A stretch of 64,000 nucleotides of DNA from Maritimibacter alkaliphilus (GCF_019801605.1 NZ_JAHVIT010000002.1:1426001-1490000); one strand, 5' to 3'. Counted from the stretch's first letter, positions 1-9,331 are shown. Notes: a model not told the origin generated them from the sequence alone. A program made the numbers and translations.

Positions 1-1064
1 GCATCGTCGCGGCCCTGCACGGCATCCATGGCGTTCTGGATCAGGTTCATGACGATCTGCTGGATATGCCCCGGCGTGCCCTGCACCTTGAGAGAGGTCA
101 TGCCGGTGAAACTGGTGGTGAGGCCGCTTTTCGACCCGCGCTCGACCCAATGGGCAGCCACGCGGGCCAGCTCCACCAGATCGAAGGCCGAGACATTGCC
201 CGACCCTTCCGCCGAAAGACGCCGCAGGTCGGCCACGATGTCGCGCACCCGTTCGGCCCCGTCGCGGGCGCCGTCGATGGCCTGCCGCAGGTTGCGCAGG
301 GCGCGGTCGAGCTTCAGCTCCTCGCGCAGCGAGACGAGTTCCTCCCGAGAGGCCCCGGACTGGACGCGGTCGAAATAGGTCTCGAACCGGCCCACGTAGC
401 GCTCCAGCGCATGGGCATTGGCATAGACGAAGGAAATCGGGTTGTTCAGCTCATGGGCCACGCCCGCCAGCAGGCGGCCCAGAGAGGCGAGTTTCTCGTT
501 GCGCACCAGCTGCATCTGCGCCTGTTGCAGGGCGCGGTGGCTTTCCTCCAGCTCGGAATAGGCGCGGCGCAGCTCTCCCAGCGGGCGGCCCACGAGGACG
601 GCGCCGATCAGCCGGTGCCGGTCGTTGATCCGGGCGGAGAGGGTGAACTCGAAGGGGGAGGGCCCCTCGGTGGAGATCACGTTGGCCTCGAACCGCGTGT
701 TCGAGAGGGTCAGGCGCAGGTCGGTCAGGGCTTTCGCGATGGCCTCGCCCCGTTCGGTGCGGAAGATCTCGGCCACGGGACGCCCCACGAGGTCGGAGGC
801 CGCGCGCCCGGTGACGGTGCAGAGCGAGGCGCTGACCTCCTCGATGGTGCCGTCGCGGCCGACCACGGCCATGATCTCGCTGACGCTGTCGAGGACCGAG
901 GCGATGAAGCGGCGCAGCTCGTGCAGCTCTTCGCCCTGCCGTTCCAGCTGCTCCTGATGGGCGACCAGATCGGCATAGGTGCGGTCCACCGCGGCCAGCA
1001 CGTTGACCCAGGCCTCGTCGCTGAAATCGGTCGCTTCCGTGGATGTGTCGGTCCCGGGACCCAT
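1..1064 (-). CDS. PAS-domain sensor histidine kinase, HupT/HoxJ-like (3' end cut off by window edge)
   Basis: The minus-strand frame is open from an ATG at 1064 to the window edge, giving about 354 residues without a stop. An N-terminal coiled stretch is followed by a PAS domain (about residues 45-160) and a HisKA dimerisation domain. The phospho-acceptor is H204 in the motif VAHELNNPISFVYANAHAL, which resembles the H-box of HupT/HoxJ hydrogen-signalling kinases. The sequence stops inside the N-box (MNLIQNAMDAV), so most of the ATPase domain lies outside. No membrane segment is visible, so a soluble kinase is likely. No hydrogenase genes are in view, and the HupT likeness is a family resemblance rather than proof of function. 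Confidence 0.8.
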   Translation of the reverse strand, partial: MGPGTDTSTEATDFSDEAWVNVLAAVDRTYADLVAHQEQLERQGEELHELRRFIASVLDSVSEIMAVVGRDGTIEEVSASLCTVTGRAASDLVGRPVAEIFRTERGEAIAKALTDLRLTLSNTRFEANVISTEGPSPFEFTLSARINDRHRLIGAVLVGRPLGELRRAYSELEESHRALQQAQMQLVRNEKLASLGRLLAGVAHELNNPISFVYANAHALERYVGRFETYFDRVQSGASREELVSLREELKLDRALRNLRQAIDGARDGAERVRDIVADLRRLSAEGSGNVSAFDLVELARVAAHWVERGSKSGLTTSFTGMTSLKVQGTPGHIQQIVMNLIQNAMDAVQGRDD

Positions 1065-1461
1065 CGTTGCCCTTTCCCCCAGCTCCCCGCCCCATTTCAC
1101 CGGCGGGCGCCGTCGCGGTCTTCAAGATGTAGCCCCTCGCGCGCGGGAAATCTACGGGTGCGCCGCTTGGCTGGCCGTCCCGCAGGGCAGGGGGCGCGAC
1201 TCGGCGCCCTGCAGGGGGCTGCGAGGGGCGCGCGCGCATGGTGCGCGGGGAGACGCAGCCCTGCCGGGTGGAAAGCTGCCGTAGCGGCAGGCTGGCGCAG
1301 TGAACGATATTTGACCATTTGTGCGCCAACAAAAAAGAATCCTTCTGACACGAGGCGCGGCTTGACTTGATAGTGGCGCAAACGGCTCTACTGAAGGCAT
1401 CCCGAAACGCCGGGGCGACGCCGCCCCGGTTTCACTCACGCTTACTGGACAGGTTCGCGCC
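1065..1461. other. Divergent intergenic region with promoter candidates and a leader hairpin
   Basis: This 397-base gap separates the divergent kinase and transporter operon. Facing the operon there are two weak sigma-70-like candidates: TTGACC at 1311-1316 with AAGAAT at 1335-1340, and TTGACT at 1362-1367 followed by a poor -10. A GC hairpin (arms CCGGGGC and GCCCCGG, 1410-1429) lies 30 bases before the first start codon and would sit in the leader. I see no convincing small gene here. Confidence 0.3.
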
Positions 1462-2478
1462 ATGAAAAACCTTCTCACGGTCTCCCTCCTTGCCCTGACC
1501 GCCTCGGCAGCTGCCGCGCAGGCGGAAACGCTCACCATCTCGTGGTGGGGCTACAACGGCGACAAGCTCAACGAACTGCTGATCGAACCCTTCAAGGCCG
1601 AATGCGGCTGCGACGTGGTCTTCGAGACCGGCAACAACGCCGACCGCCTTGGCAAGCTGACCGCGCGCGGCGGCAAGGGCGTCGACCTGATCTACCTGAC
1701 CGACAGCTACAGCCAGGTCGGGATCGAGAACGGCGTCTTTCAGGAGTTCGACCGCTCCAAGCTGACCAACCTCGACGAGCTTTACGAAGTGGCCCGCGAC
1801 CCGCAGGGCGGCTATGGCCCGGCCTACACCGTGGGCCGCATCGGCATCGTCTACGACGCCGACAGCGTCGAGCCGATCACCTCGTGGAACGACCTGTGGC
1901 GTGATGACCTGGCCGGCAAGCTGTCGCTGCCGAACATCACCACCACCGCGGGCCCGATGGTCGTGGTGCGGGCCGGTGACCTTGCAGGCACCGACGCCTA
2001 CGAGGACGCGGACCCGGCCTTCGCCAAGATCGAAGAGCTGAAGCCGAACGTGGTGAAGAACTACAACACCGGCTCCGAGATGGTGAACCTTGCCTCCACC
2101 GGCGAGATCTCGGTGACCATGACGCAGGACTTCACCCTGCGCTCGCTGAAAGAGGCCGTGCCGGGTATGACCTGGGCCACGCTGGACGATGGCGACATCG
2201 CGGTGCTGAACACCGTGAACATCCCCACCGGCGCCGCGAACCCCGAACTGGCCTACAAGTTCGTCGACTTCCTGCTGTCCCATGACGTGCAGCAGGCACT
2301 GGCCGCGGCCGGTGTCGATGCGCCGATCAACAGCACCGTCGAACTGGCGCCGGAACAGGCCGCCATGTGGACCTACGGCGAAGAGGCGATCAACAGCCTG
2401 AACAAGATGGACTACGCCAAGATGAACGCGGCCAAGACCGAGTGGATCGATCGCTGGAACGAAATCTTCGGCATGTAA
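1462..2478 (+). CDS. ABC transporter periplasmic substrate-binding protein, PotD/PotF type
   Basis: This 338-residue protein begins with a Sec signal peptide (MKNLLTVSLLALTASAAAAQA) and continues as a periplasmic binding protein of the spermidine/putrescine (PotD/PotF) family. It is the first gene of a set with two permeases, an ATPase and three purine-degrading hydrolases, all on the plus strand. Family membership suggests a polyamine ligand, but the downstream enzymes make a purine base or nucleoside a better guess (inference). A strong hairpin follows the stop codon, as is common after highly expressed binding-protein genes, where it protects the 5' segment of the mRNA. Confidence 0.88.
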   Translation: MKNLLTVSLLALTASAAAAQAETLTISWWGYNGDKLNELLIEPFKAECGCDVVFETGNNADRLGKLTARGGKGVDLIYLTDSYSQVGIENGVFQEFDRSKLTNLDELYEVARDPQGGYGPAYTVGRIGIVYDADSVEPITSWNDLWRDDLAGKLSLPNITTTAGPMVVVRAGDLAGTDAYEDADPAFAKIEELKPNVVKNYNTGSEMVNLASTGEISVTMTQDFTLRSLKEAVPGMTWATLDDGDIAVLNTVNIPTGAANPELAYKFVDFLLSHDVQQALAAAGVDAPINSTVELAPEQAAMWTYGEEAINSLNKMDYAKMNAAKTEWIDRWNEIFGM

Positions 2479-2505
2479 TCCGGGCACATTTCGCCTAGAC
2501 TAACC

Positions 2506-2532
2506 GGGCACGGCGTTTTCCACGCCGTGCCC
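2506..2532 (+). other. Intercistronic hairpin after the binding-protein gene
   Basis: A perfect 10-base-pair stem (GGGCACGGCG at 2506-2515 and CGCCGTGCCC at 2523-2532) encloses a 7-base loop. No U-run follows, so it is unlikely to be a full terminator. Its place between the binding-protein gene and the permease gene fits an mRNA-stabilising or partial-termination element that lets the binding protein be made in excess. Confidence 0.6.
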
Positions 2533-2569
2533 TTCGCTCTTGATACGAAGACCAAGAAAGGCACCCCCA

Positions 2570-3397
2570 ATGCCTCGCAAGCTGCGGCCATGGCTCCTGT
2601 CCGCTCCGGCGCTCCTGCTGGTGCTGCTGTTCCTCGGCCTGCCGGTGCTCTCGACACTGGCCACCACCTTCGGCGACCCCAAGGGGCCGCTGGCGCAATA
2701 TGCCACCTTCTTCAACTCGCGCTTCCGGATGACCGTGCTCTGGCGCACGATGGAGGTCGCGCTGATCACCACCGCCGTCTCGGTCGTGGTGGGCTTCATC
2801 ACCGCTTGGGTGGTGGCACAGGCCCCCGCCCGGGTGAAGAGCCTGCTGATCATCGCCGCCGTCTTCCCGCTGCTGACCGGCGTGGTCGTGCGCAGCTTTG
2901 CCTGGCTGGTGATCCTCGGCAAGAACGGCATCCTGAATGACTTCCTGCTCTGGATCGGCGTGATCAGCGAGCCGCTGACCATGCTCTACACCAAGGGCTC
3001 GGTCATCGTGGCGATGATCTACCTCTTCGTGCCGCTGATGATCCTGACGCTTGTCGGCGTGCTGGAAGGCATCCCGCAGGACCTGACCGATGCGGCCGCC
3101 AGCCTCGGCGCGAAACCCGGCGCGGCCTTCCGGCAGGTGGTGCTGCCGCTGGCGGTGCCCGGCCTGATCGTGGGCTCGGTCCTCGTCTTCACGGGCTCCT
3201 TCACCTCCTACGCGACGCCGCAGCTGCTGGGGGGCGAGGGGCAGATGATGATGGGCACCTTCCTCTACCAGCGGGCCATGGTCACCTTCGACTGGGTCGG
3301 CGCCTCGACCATCGCCGCCGTCATGGTGGTGGTGACCCTGACCACCGTGCTGATCATGTCCAAGATCGCGCGCCGCGTGAACCCGATGGCGGGGTGA
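2570..3397 (+). CDS. ABC transporter permease, PotB type
   Basis: This 275-residue inner-membrane protein has about six hydrophobic helices and the binding-protein-dependent permease (EAA) region around DLTDAAASLGAKPGAAF. It forms the membrane channel with the next gene. I chose the ATG at 2570 because AAGAAAGG lies 8 bases upstream; a TTG at 2540 would extend the frame by ten residues but lies only 8 bases past the upstream hairpin. It is separated by 4 bases from the second permease gene. Confidence 0.87.
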   Translation: MPRKLRPWLLSAPALLLVLLFLGLPVLSTLATTFGDPKGPLAQYATFFNSRFRMTVLWRTMEVALITTAVSVVVGFITAWVVAQAPARVKSLLIIAAVFPLLTGVVVRSFAWLVILGKNGILNDFLLWIGVISEPLTMLYTKGSVIVAMIYLFVPLMILTLVGVLEGIPQDLTDAAASLGAKPGAAFRQVVLPLAVPGLIVGSVLVFTGSFTSYATPQLLGGEGQMMMGTFLYQRAMVTFDWVGASTIAAVMVVVTLTTVLIMSKIARRVNPMAG

Positions 3398-3401
3398 GAG
3401 C

Positions 3402-4190
3402 ATGAAACAACGTATCCATCCCCTCCTTGTCGCCTTCGCGGTGCTGGTCTTCTTCTTCCTGCTGGGGCCGCTGGTGATCATCCTCGGCTCCGCCGTGTCG
3501 GACACCAGCTACCTGACCTTCCCGCCGCAGGGGCTGACCCTGCGCTGGTTCTCCAACATCTTCGAGATCTCGGCCTTCGTGCGCACCATGAAGACCAGCT
3601 TCCTGCTGGCGGTGGGGGGCACCGCGCTCTCCATGGCGATCGGCATCCCGGCGGCCTATGCGCTGGCGCGGTTCCGGTTCCAGCTGCCGGCCTTCCTCGG
3701 CAACATCTACGTGCTGCCGATCCTGATCCCCGAGATCGTGCTGGGCTTCTCGCTGATGAAGACCGTGGCCATCGGGGCCGATGTCCCGATCATGCTGGCG
3801 CTGCTGCTGGGGCACGCGCTGATCGTGCTGCCCTATTGCGTGCGGGTCGTGGGCGCCTCGCTGAACTCCTTCGACTTCTCGATCGAGGAGGCGGCCGTCT
3901 CGCTCGGCTGCCCCCGGTGGAAGGCCTTCTTCACCGTGGTGCTGCCCAACGTCCGCGCGGGCATCATCGCGGGGTTCATCCTCGCCTTCATCACCTCCCT
4001 CAATGACGTCTCGGTCTCGATCTTCCTGACCGGCCCCGGCGTCTCCACCCTGCCGATCCAGCTTCTGGCCCATATGGAGCAGTTCTTCGACCCGACGATC
4101 GCGTCGGTCTCGGTTCTGCTTATGGGCGTGACCGTGGCCGTCATGGCCATTGTCGAGCGTACGCTCGGCCTGACTTTCCTGACAAAGTGA
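3402..4190 (+). CDS. ABC transporter permease, PotC type
   Basis: This 262-residue inner-membrane protein carries about six transmembrane segments. Its EAA loop (IEEAAVSLGCPRWKAFFTV) is the contact site for the ATPase. It follows the first permease by 4 bases and precedes the ATPase gene by 13, so the three are surely cotranscribed. Length and layout match PotC-like permeases of the PotABCD class. Confidence 0.87.
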   Translation: MKQRIHPLLVAFAVLVFFFLLGPLVIILGSAVSDTSYLTFPPQGLTLRWFSNIFEISAFVRTMKTSFLLAVGGTALSMAIGIPAAYALARFRFQLPAFLGNIYVLPILIPEIVLGFSLMKTVAIGADVPIMLALLLGHALIVLPYCVRVVGASLNSFDFSIEEAAVSLGCPRWKAFFTVVLPNVRAGIIAGFILAFITSLNDVSVSIFLTGPGVSTLPIQLLAHMEQFFDPTIASVSVLLMGVTVAVMAIVERTLGLTFLTK

Positions 4191-4203
4191 TGGGCGTTAC
4201 CAC

Positions 4204-5265
4204 ATGACCGTCTCCCTCTCTCTCGACAACGTCACCGCCCATTACGGCAGCACCAAGGTGCTGGAAGACCTCTCGCTCCACGTGGGCGAGGGCGAGCTGG
4301 TCTCGCTTCTGGGCTCCTCCGGTTGCGGCAAGACCACCACGCTGCGGCTGGTGGCGGGTTTCCTCGAACCGACCTCGGGCAGCATCAAGCTGGGCGAGCG
4401 TGACCTGACCCGCCTGCCGGCGCACGCCCGCAACATCGGGCTGGTGTTCCAGACCTATGCGCTCTTCCCGCACCTGACCGTGCGCGACAACGTGGCCTTT
4501 GGCCTGAAACAGCGTGGCGTGGGCGCGGCGGACCGCCGCAAACGCGCTGACGACATGATCGAGCGTGTCGGCCTCGGCCACCTCGCGGACCGGCACCCGG
4601 CCAACCTCTCGGGCGGTCAGCGTCAGCGGGTGGCGCTTGCCCGGGCCCTCGTGATCGAGCCGCCGCTGCTGATGTTCGACGAGCCGCTCTCGAACCTCGA
4701 TGCCAAGCTGCGGGTCGACATGCGGGTCGAGATCCGTCGCCTGCAACAGGCCAATGGCACCACCGCGCTCTACGTCACCCACGATCAGGAAGAGGCCTTC
4801 AGCATCTCCGACCGCGTGGCGATCATGAACGCGGGCAAGATCATGCAGCTGGACACGCCCGAGGTGCTCTACTCGCGTCCCGCAAACGCCTTCGTGGCGG
4901 ATTTCGTGGGCTTCGAGAACATGATCCCCATGCGCGCGATCTCCGAGGCCGGCGATGCCGTGCGGGCCGAGATGGCCGGCGGCGCGACCATTGACCTGCC
5001 CAAGGAGAAGTTCACCGTGCCCGCGCAGGACTTCATCCTCGCGACCCGGCCCGAGGGGCTGCTGGTGGCGGCAGAGGGGCAGGGCGTGCCGACCAAGCTG
5101 GGCCTGCGCACCTACCTTGGCCGCGCCTACCAGTACCAGTGCGACACGCCGGCAGGCGAGATCAAGGCCAACGGCCCGCTCTCGCAGCCCTTCGAAAGCG
5201 GCAGCAGTGCCGTGCTGGTCCCCCAGCCCGAGCAATGCTGCCTGCTGCCGACGGAGGCCGCGTGA
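4204..5265 (+). CDS. ABC transporter ATP-binding protein, PotA type
   Basis: This 353-residue ATPase energises the importer. Walker A (GSSGCGKTT, residues 37-45), the signature LSGGQRQR (from residue 135), Walker B (LLMFDEP) and the switch histidine (YVTHDQEE) are all present. A C-terminal TOBE-type regulatory domain follows from about residue 270. Its stop codon overlaps the GTG start of the amidohydrolase by 4 bases (GTGA), which ties transport and catabolism into one transcript. Confidence 0.9.
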   Translation: MTVSLSLDNVTAHYGSTKVLEDLSLHVGEGELVSLLGSSGCGKTTTLRLVAGFLEPTSGSIKLGERDLTRLPAHARNIGLVFQTYALFPHLTVRDNVAFGLKQRGVGAADRRKRADDMIERVGLGHLADRHPANLSGGQRQRVALARALVIEPPLLMFDEPLSNLDAKLRVDMRVEIRRLQQANGTTALYVTHDQEEAFSISDRVAIMNAGKIMQLDTPEVLYSRPANAFVADFVGFENMIPMRAISEAGDAVRAEMAGGATIDLPKEKFTVPAQDFILATRPEGLLVAAEGQGVPTKLGLRTYLGRAYQYQCDTPAGEIKANGPLSQPFESGSSAVLVPQPEQCCLLPTEAA

Positions 5266-6581
5266 CCCTTCTGACCAACGCCCGCATCCTGACCATGGAT
5301 GCGGGCCTGACGGAGCACGAGGCCGGCTGGCTTCGGATCGAGGGCGACCGGATCGTTGCCCTCGGCTCCGGCACCCCGCCCGGCGATGTTCCGGCGGAGG
5401 ATCATCACGACATGGGCGGCGACCTGATCCTGCCCGGCATGGTCAACCCGCATTGCCACATGCCCATGACGCTGTTCCGGGGTCTGGGCGAGGACGTGGA
5501 CGACCGGCTCTTCCGCTATATCCTGCCGCTGGAACGCGCCCTCGTGGATGCCGAGGTGGTGGAGATCGGATCGCGCCTCGCGGCGCTCGAGATGATCCGC
5601 GGTGGCGTGACCACGGTCGCGGACATGTACTACTTCGAGGACCGCATCGGCGCGGTGCTGAGCGAGGCCGGCATGCGCGGCGTCGTGGGCCAGACGCTGG
5701 CCGATTTCGCTGCCCCCGATCACGGCTCGATGGACGAGGGCTTTGCCCGGCTCGACGCGCTTGCCGATCTCTATGCCGATCACCCGCTGATCACCGCCTC
5801 CGCCGCGCCCCATGCGCCTTACTCCACGGGGCTCGAGACGATGACCCGCGTGGCCGCATGGAACGCGGACAAGGGCCTGCCGGTGCAGATGCATCTGGCC
5901 GAGACCAAGCCCGAGCTTGAGTGGGCCGAGAAGACCCATGGCTGCACCACGGTCGAGGTCGCGGATCGTGCGGGCCTGCTGACGCCGCAGCTCGTGGCTG
6001 CGCATTGCATGTACCCGAGTGAGGCCGACATGGACCTGATGGCCGAACGCGGCGTGAACGTGGCCTATAACGCGCGCTCCAACGGCAAGGCGGGCCGGGG
6101 CATTGCGCCCATCACCGCCCTGCGGGCGCGGGGCATCAAGGTGGGCATCGCCACCGACGGGCCGATGTCGGGCAATACGCTTGACCTCTTCAGCCAGTTC
6201 GGCCCGGCCACAATGTTCCAGAAGATCGCCGCCGGCACCCGGGGCGCGCTCCCTTGCGTCGACGTGATCCGCATGGCCACGATCGAGGGCGCGGCGACGC
6301 TGGGGATGGCCGAGAGCATCGGCTCTCTCGAACCGGGCAAGCAGGCGGATCTGATCCGCATCTCGCTGGACGATCCGCGCCTGCACCCGATCTACGACAT
6401 CTATTCCATGCTCACCTATGCCACGATGCCGTCGGACGTGCGCGCGACCATGGTCGCGGGCCGCTGGCTGATGCAGGACCGCGCAGTGACGACGGTGGAG
6501 GGGCCCAAGGCCCTCGCCGACGCATTGCAGGTCGCGCGCCGCTTCAAGGCGCGGATCGTGGAAATCGACAAGACCACCTGA
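5262..6581 (+). CDS. Metal-dependent amidohydrolase, TRZ/ATZ family (purine or adenosine-type deaminase)
   Basis: This 439-residue enzyme belongs to the cytosine-deaminase-like amidohydrolases that include guanine deaminase and methylthioadenosine/S-adenosylhomocysteine deaminase. Metal ligands are visible: H64 and H66 in NPHCHMP, the histidine of HLAET, the histidine of AAHCMY and the aspartate of ATDGPMSGN. I chose the GTG at 5262, which overlaps the ATPase stop, because the family N-terminus (LLTNARILTMD) starts there. A longer frame from 5139 overlaps the ATPase gene. Deamination of an imported purine nucleoside or base is the likely role, but the exact substrate cannot be read from sequence. 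Confidence 0.85.
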   Translation: MTLLTNARILTMDAGLTEHEAGWLRIEGDRIVALGSGTPPGDVPAEDHHDMGGDLILPGMVNPHCHMPMTLFRGLGEDVDDRLFRYILPLERALVDAEVVEIGSRLAALEMIRGGVTTVADMYYFEDRIGAVLSEAGMRGVVGQTLADFAAPDHGSMDEGFARLDALADLYADHPLITASAAPHAPYSTGLETMTRVAAWNADKGLPVQMHLAETKPELEWAEKTHGCTTVEVADRAGLLTPQLVAAHCMYPSEADMDLMAERGVNVAYNARSNGKAGRGIAPITALRARGIKVGIATDGPMSGNTLDLFSQFGPATMFQKIAAGTRGALPCVDVIRMATIEGAATLGMAESIGSLEPGKQADLIRISLDDPRLHPIYDIYSMLTYATMPSDVRATMVAGRWLMQDRAVTTVEGPKALADALQVARRFKARIVEIDKTT

Positions 6582-6590
6582 GGGAAGACC

Positions 6591-7490
6591 ATGCCCGCCA
6601 TCATCGACACGGACCCCGGCATCGACGACGCGATTGCCATCCTCCACGCCCTGCGGGTGCCCGATCTGGACATCCTCGCGCTGACCACCGTGGCGGGCAA
6701 TATCGGCCTCTCGGTCACCACCGGCAACGCGGGCCGTATCGTCGCCTGCGCGGGCGTGCCCACGCCGGTGCACGCGGGCGCTGCCGCACCGCTGGGGCGG
6801 GAGCCCCGGCCCGAGACCGGGGTGCACGGCACGGACGGTCTGGGCGGCGTGACCTTCCCCGCGCCTCTGGCAGAGCCTGCAAGCCGCGATGCCGTGGCCT
6901 ACATGGCCGAGGCGCTGATGGCGGCGGAGCCGAAGACCATCGACCTCCTCTGCCTCGCGCCGCTGACCAATGTGGCGCTGCTGCTGCGTCACCATCCCGA
7001 GGCCGCGGCCCGCATCCGCCGCATCATCGCCATGGGCGGCGCGGTGGACGAGCCGGGCAACATGGGCGCCGACAAGCGGGCCGAGTTCAACCTCGCCCAT
7101 GATCCCGAGGCGGCGGCAGAGGTGCTGCACGCGGGGCTCGACCTCGTGCTGATCCCTTTGGATGCCACCCGCCAGTTCCGCGCGAACGCCGATTTCATCG
7201 CCCGCCTGCGCACCGTGGGCACCGCTCCCTCCGTGGCCTGCGCCGATCTGATCGAGGCCTATTTCGCCCAGACCGAGGGGCAGACGCAGATCCGCGAAAG
7301 CCGCCCGCTGCACGATCCCTGCGTGCCGCTCTACGCGCTGCGGCCCGATCTCTTCCGGCTTGAGACGCGGTCCTTGCAGGTGGAGCCGGAAAGCGGCGCC
7401 CTCGTGCCCGGCCCCTACCAGATGCAGGTGGCCATGGGCGTCGATGCGGATGGCCTGCGGGACGCACTTGCGGAGGGGCTGGCATGCTGA
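6591..7490 (+). CDS. Nucleoside hydrolase (IUNH family)
   Basis: This 299-residue enzyme splits ribonucleosides into free base and ribose. The N-terminal calcium-binding signature DTDPGIDD (D6, D8, D12, D13) and the C-terminal HDPCVPLYAL motif with its conserved His-Asp are both present. It lies 9 bases after the amidohydrolase and overlaps the adenine deaminase by 7 bases. With these neighbours it would feed free adenine or hypoxanthine into purine salvage or breakdown. Base preference is not predictable. Confidence 0.9.
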   Translation: MPAIIDTDPGIDDAIAILHALRVPDLDILALTTVAGNIGLSVTTGNAGRIVACAGVPTPVHAGAAAPLGREPRPETGVHGTDGLGGVTFPAPLAEPASRDAVAYMAEALMAAEPKTIDLLCLAPLTNVALLLRHHPEAAARIRRIIAMGGAVDEPGNMGADKRAEFNLAHDPEAAAEVLHAGLDLVLIPLDATRQFRANADFIARLRTVGTAPSVACADLIEAYFAQTEGQTQIRESRPLHDPCVPLYALRPDLFRLETRSLQVEPESGALVPGPYQMQVAMGVDADGLRDALAEGLAC

Positions 7491-9331
7491 AGGACATCAC
7501 GGCGGCAAACGAGGCCGACCTGCGCCGCGAGCTGATCGAGGTCGCCCTGCTGCGCCGCCCGGCGGATACGCTGATGCGGGTGGGGGCGCTGCTGGACACC
7601 AACACCGGGCTCTGGCGCGAGGACATGGAACTGGCGATCTACGGCGGGCGCATCGCCTATGTCGGCCCGCGCGGCTCCTACCGGGGCGATGCGGCGGGGA
7701 CGGTGGACAAATCCGCGCTGCTGGCGGTGCCGGGTCTGGGCGAGGTGCACAAGCATATCGAAAGCTCCCACGTCACGCCGGAGTACGAGGCGGCGCTGGT
7801 GATCCCGCGTGGCAACACGTGGACCTGCGAGGCCAGCCACGAGTTCTCCAACGTGGTGCCCGACCGGACGCTGGATTTCTGGCTGGCGCCGCGCCGGGCC
7901 GGATCGCCGCTCAAGATCTTCCCGCTGCCCGGCTCTGCCGTGCCGCCGACCGCGTGGGAACATGGCGCGCATCTGGACGGCGTGGACCAGACCCGTTTCC
8001 TGAGCGAGAGCCTCGCCTGTCCGGGCCTCGACGAGGTGATGGACTGGCCCGCCGTGCGCGACCGCGACAACCCCGCCCATGACCGGCTGTGGTCGATGAT
8101 GCAGGCCACCTGGGAGGCCCGCGCCGTGGTCGAAGGCCATGCCGCCGGTATCCGCGACTTGCCAAACATCAACGCCTTCGCCGCCTCCGGCATCGCCTCG
8201 GACCACGAGGCATGGACGCCCGAGGAGGCCTTTGACAAGTTGCAGGCCGGCCTCTTCGTCGAGATCCGCATCCACACCGGGCCCGAGATCATCAAGGGCC
8301 TGCTGGAGATGGGCCTGACGGACTGGAGCCAGGTGGCGCTCGCCACCGACGACCGCCCCGCGCAGGAGGTGCTGGCCACCGGCGCGACCGACCGCAACGT
8401 GCGCATGGCGATCGAGGCCGGGCTTTCGCCGGAACAGGCGATCCAGCTGGTAACGATCAACCCCGCCCGCCACATGCGCCTGACGCCCTGGGTCGGTTCG
8501 CTGGCACCGGGGCGCTTTGCCGATATCGTGCTGCTCTCCGATCCGGAAAAATTCGTGATCGAGGAAGTCTGGGCCGAGGGGCGCCGCGCTTCCAAGGGGG
8601 ACGACTACCTGCTGCGGGTGCCGCAGATCGACTGGCCCGCCTGGGCGACGCAGAGCGTGAACATCGGCCGCCCCCTGACGGCCGAGGATTTCGCCATCCC
8701 CGCAGAGCCGGGCCGCGAGACCATGCAGGCCGCCGTGCTGCGCCCGTTCCACTGGACCGACGAGTTCCTCACCTTCGAAATGCCCGTGGCCGACGGCGAG
8801 GTGCAGCGCGATGCGGATCGCAACCTGACCAAGTTCGCCATCGTGGATCGCTACTCGGGGCAGGGGGCGGTGTCGAAGATGTTCTGGCTGGGCTGCGGCC
8901 CGCGGGACGCGGACACGGCGCTCTGCTGCTCCATGGCCCATGACAAGCATAACATCTGGTGCGTCGGCTCCTCCGACGCCGCCATGGCGCGGGCCGTGAA
9001 TGCCTGTGCCGAAATGGGCGGCGGCTGGGTGCTGGTGCATCGCGGCGCGGTGGTGGCCACCGTGCGCTACGAGGTGGCCGGCCTGATGACGGCACGGCCC
9101 GCGCAGGAGCTCGCGGCCGACATGGCGGCACTCTACGACGCGGGGGCGCAGGTGGAGTGGATGTTCGAACCCTCCTTCCACCCCCGCTGGGCTGAAGGCT
9201 TCCCCGAACGGCTGGCCTTTGCCACGCTGACCTGTTCGCCGTGGCGCTGGAACCTCGTGGCCCCCTCCGTCCATGCGCCGCAGGGCCTCGTGCAGGTCCA
9301 GACCGGGGAAACCCACCCCGTCGTCTGGTAA
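7484..9331 (+). CDS. ade: Adenine deaminase
   Basis: This 615-residue protein matches the adenine deaminase (Ade) family, which converts adenine to hypoxanthine. Visible family motifs are the metal-binding HKHIESS segment, GHAAGIRDLPNINAFAASGIASDHE as the second metal and substrate block (quoted here in two overlapping parts: GHAAGIRD and GIASDHE), and the aspartate of ATDDRP. The usual PGFIDAHVHIESS is altered to PGLGEVHKHIESS, marking a divergent member. It is the last gene of the transporter/purine operon. No clear intrinsic terminator follows. Confidence 0.85.
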   Translation: MLKDITAANEADLRRELIEVALLRRPADTLMRVGALLDTNTGLWREDMELAIYGGRIAYVGPRGSYRGDAAGTVDKSALLAVPGLGEVHKHIESSHVTPEYEAALVIPRGNTWTCEASHEFSNVVPDRTLDFWLAPRRAGSPLKIFPLPGSAVPPTAWEHGAHLDGVDQTRFLSESLACPGLDEVMDWPAVRDRDNPAHDRLWSMMQATWEARAVVEGHAAGIRDLPNINAFAASGIASDHEAWTPEEAFDKLQAGLFVEIRIHTGPEIIKGLLEMGLTDWSQVALATDDRPAQEVLATGATDRNVRMAIEAGLSPEQAIQLVTINPARHMRLTPWVGSLAPGRFADIVLLSDPEKFVIEEVWAEGRRASKGDDYLLRVPQIDWPAWATQSVNIGRPLTAEDFAIPAEPGRETMQAAVLRPFHWTDEFLTFEMPVADGEVQRDADRNLTKFAIVDRYSGQGAVSKMFWLGCGPRDADTALCCSMAHDKHNIWCVGSSDAAMARAVNACAEMGGGWVLVHRGAVVATVRYEVAGLMTARPAQELAADMAALYDAGAQVEWMFEPSFHPRWAEGFPERLAFATLTCSPWRWNLVAPSVHAPQGLVQVQTGETHPVVW

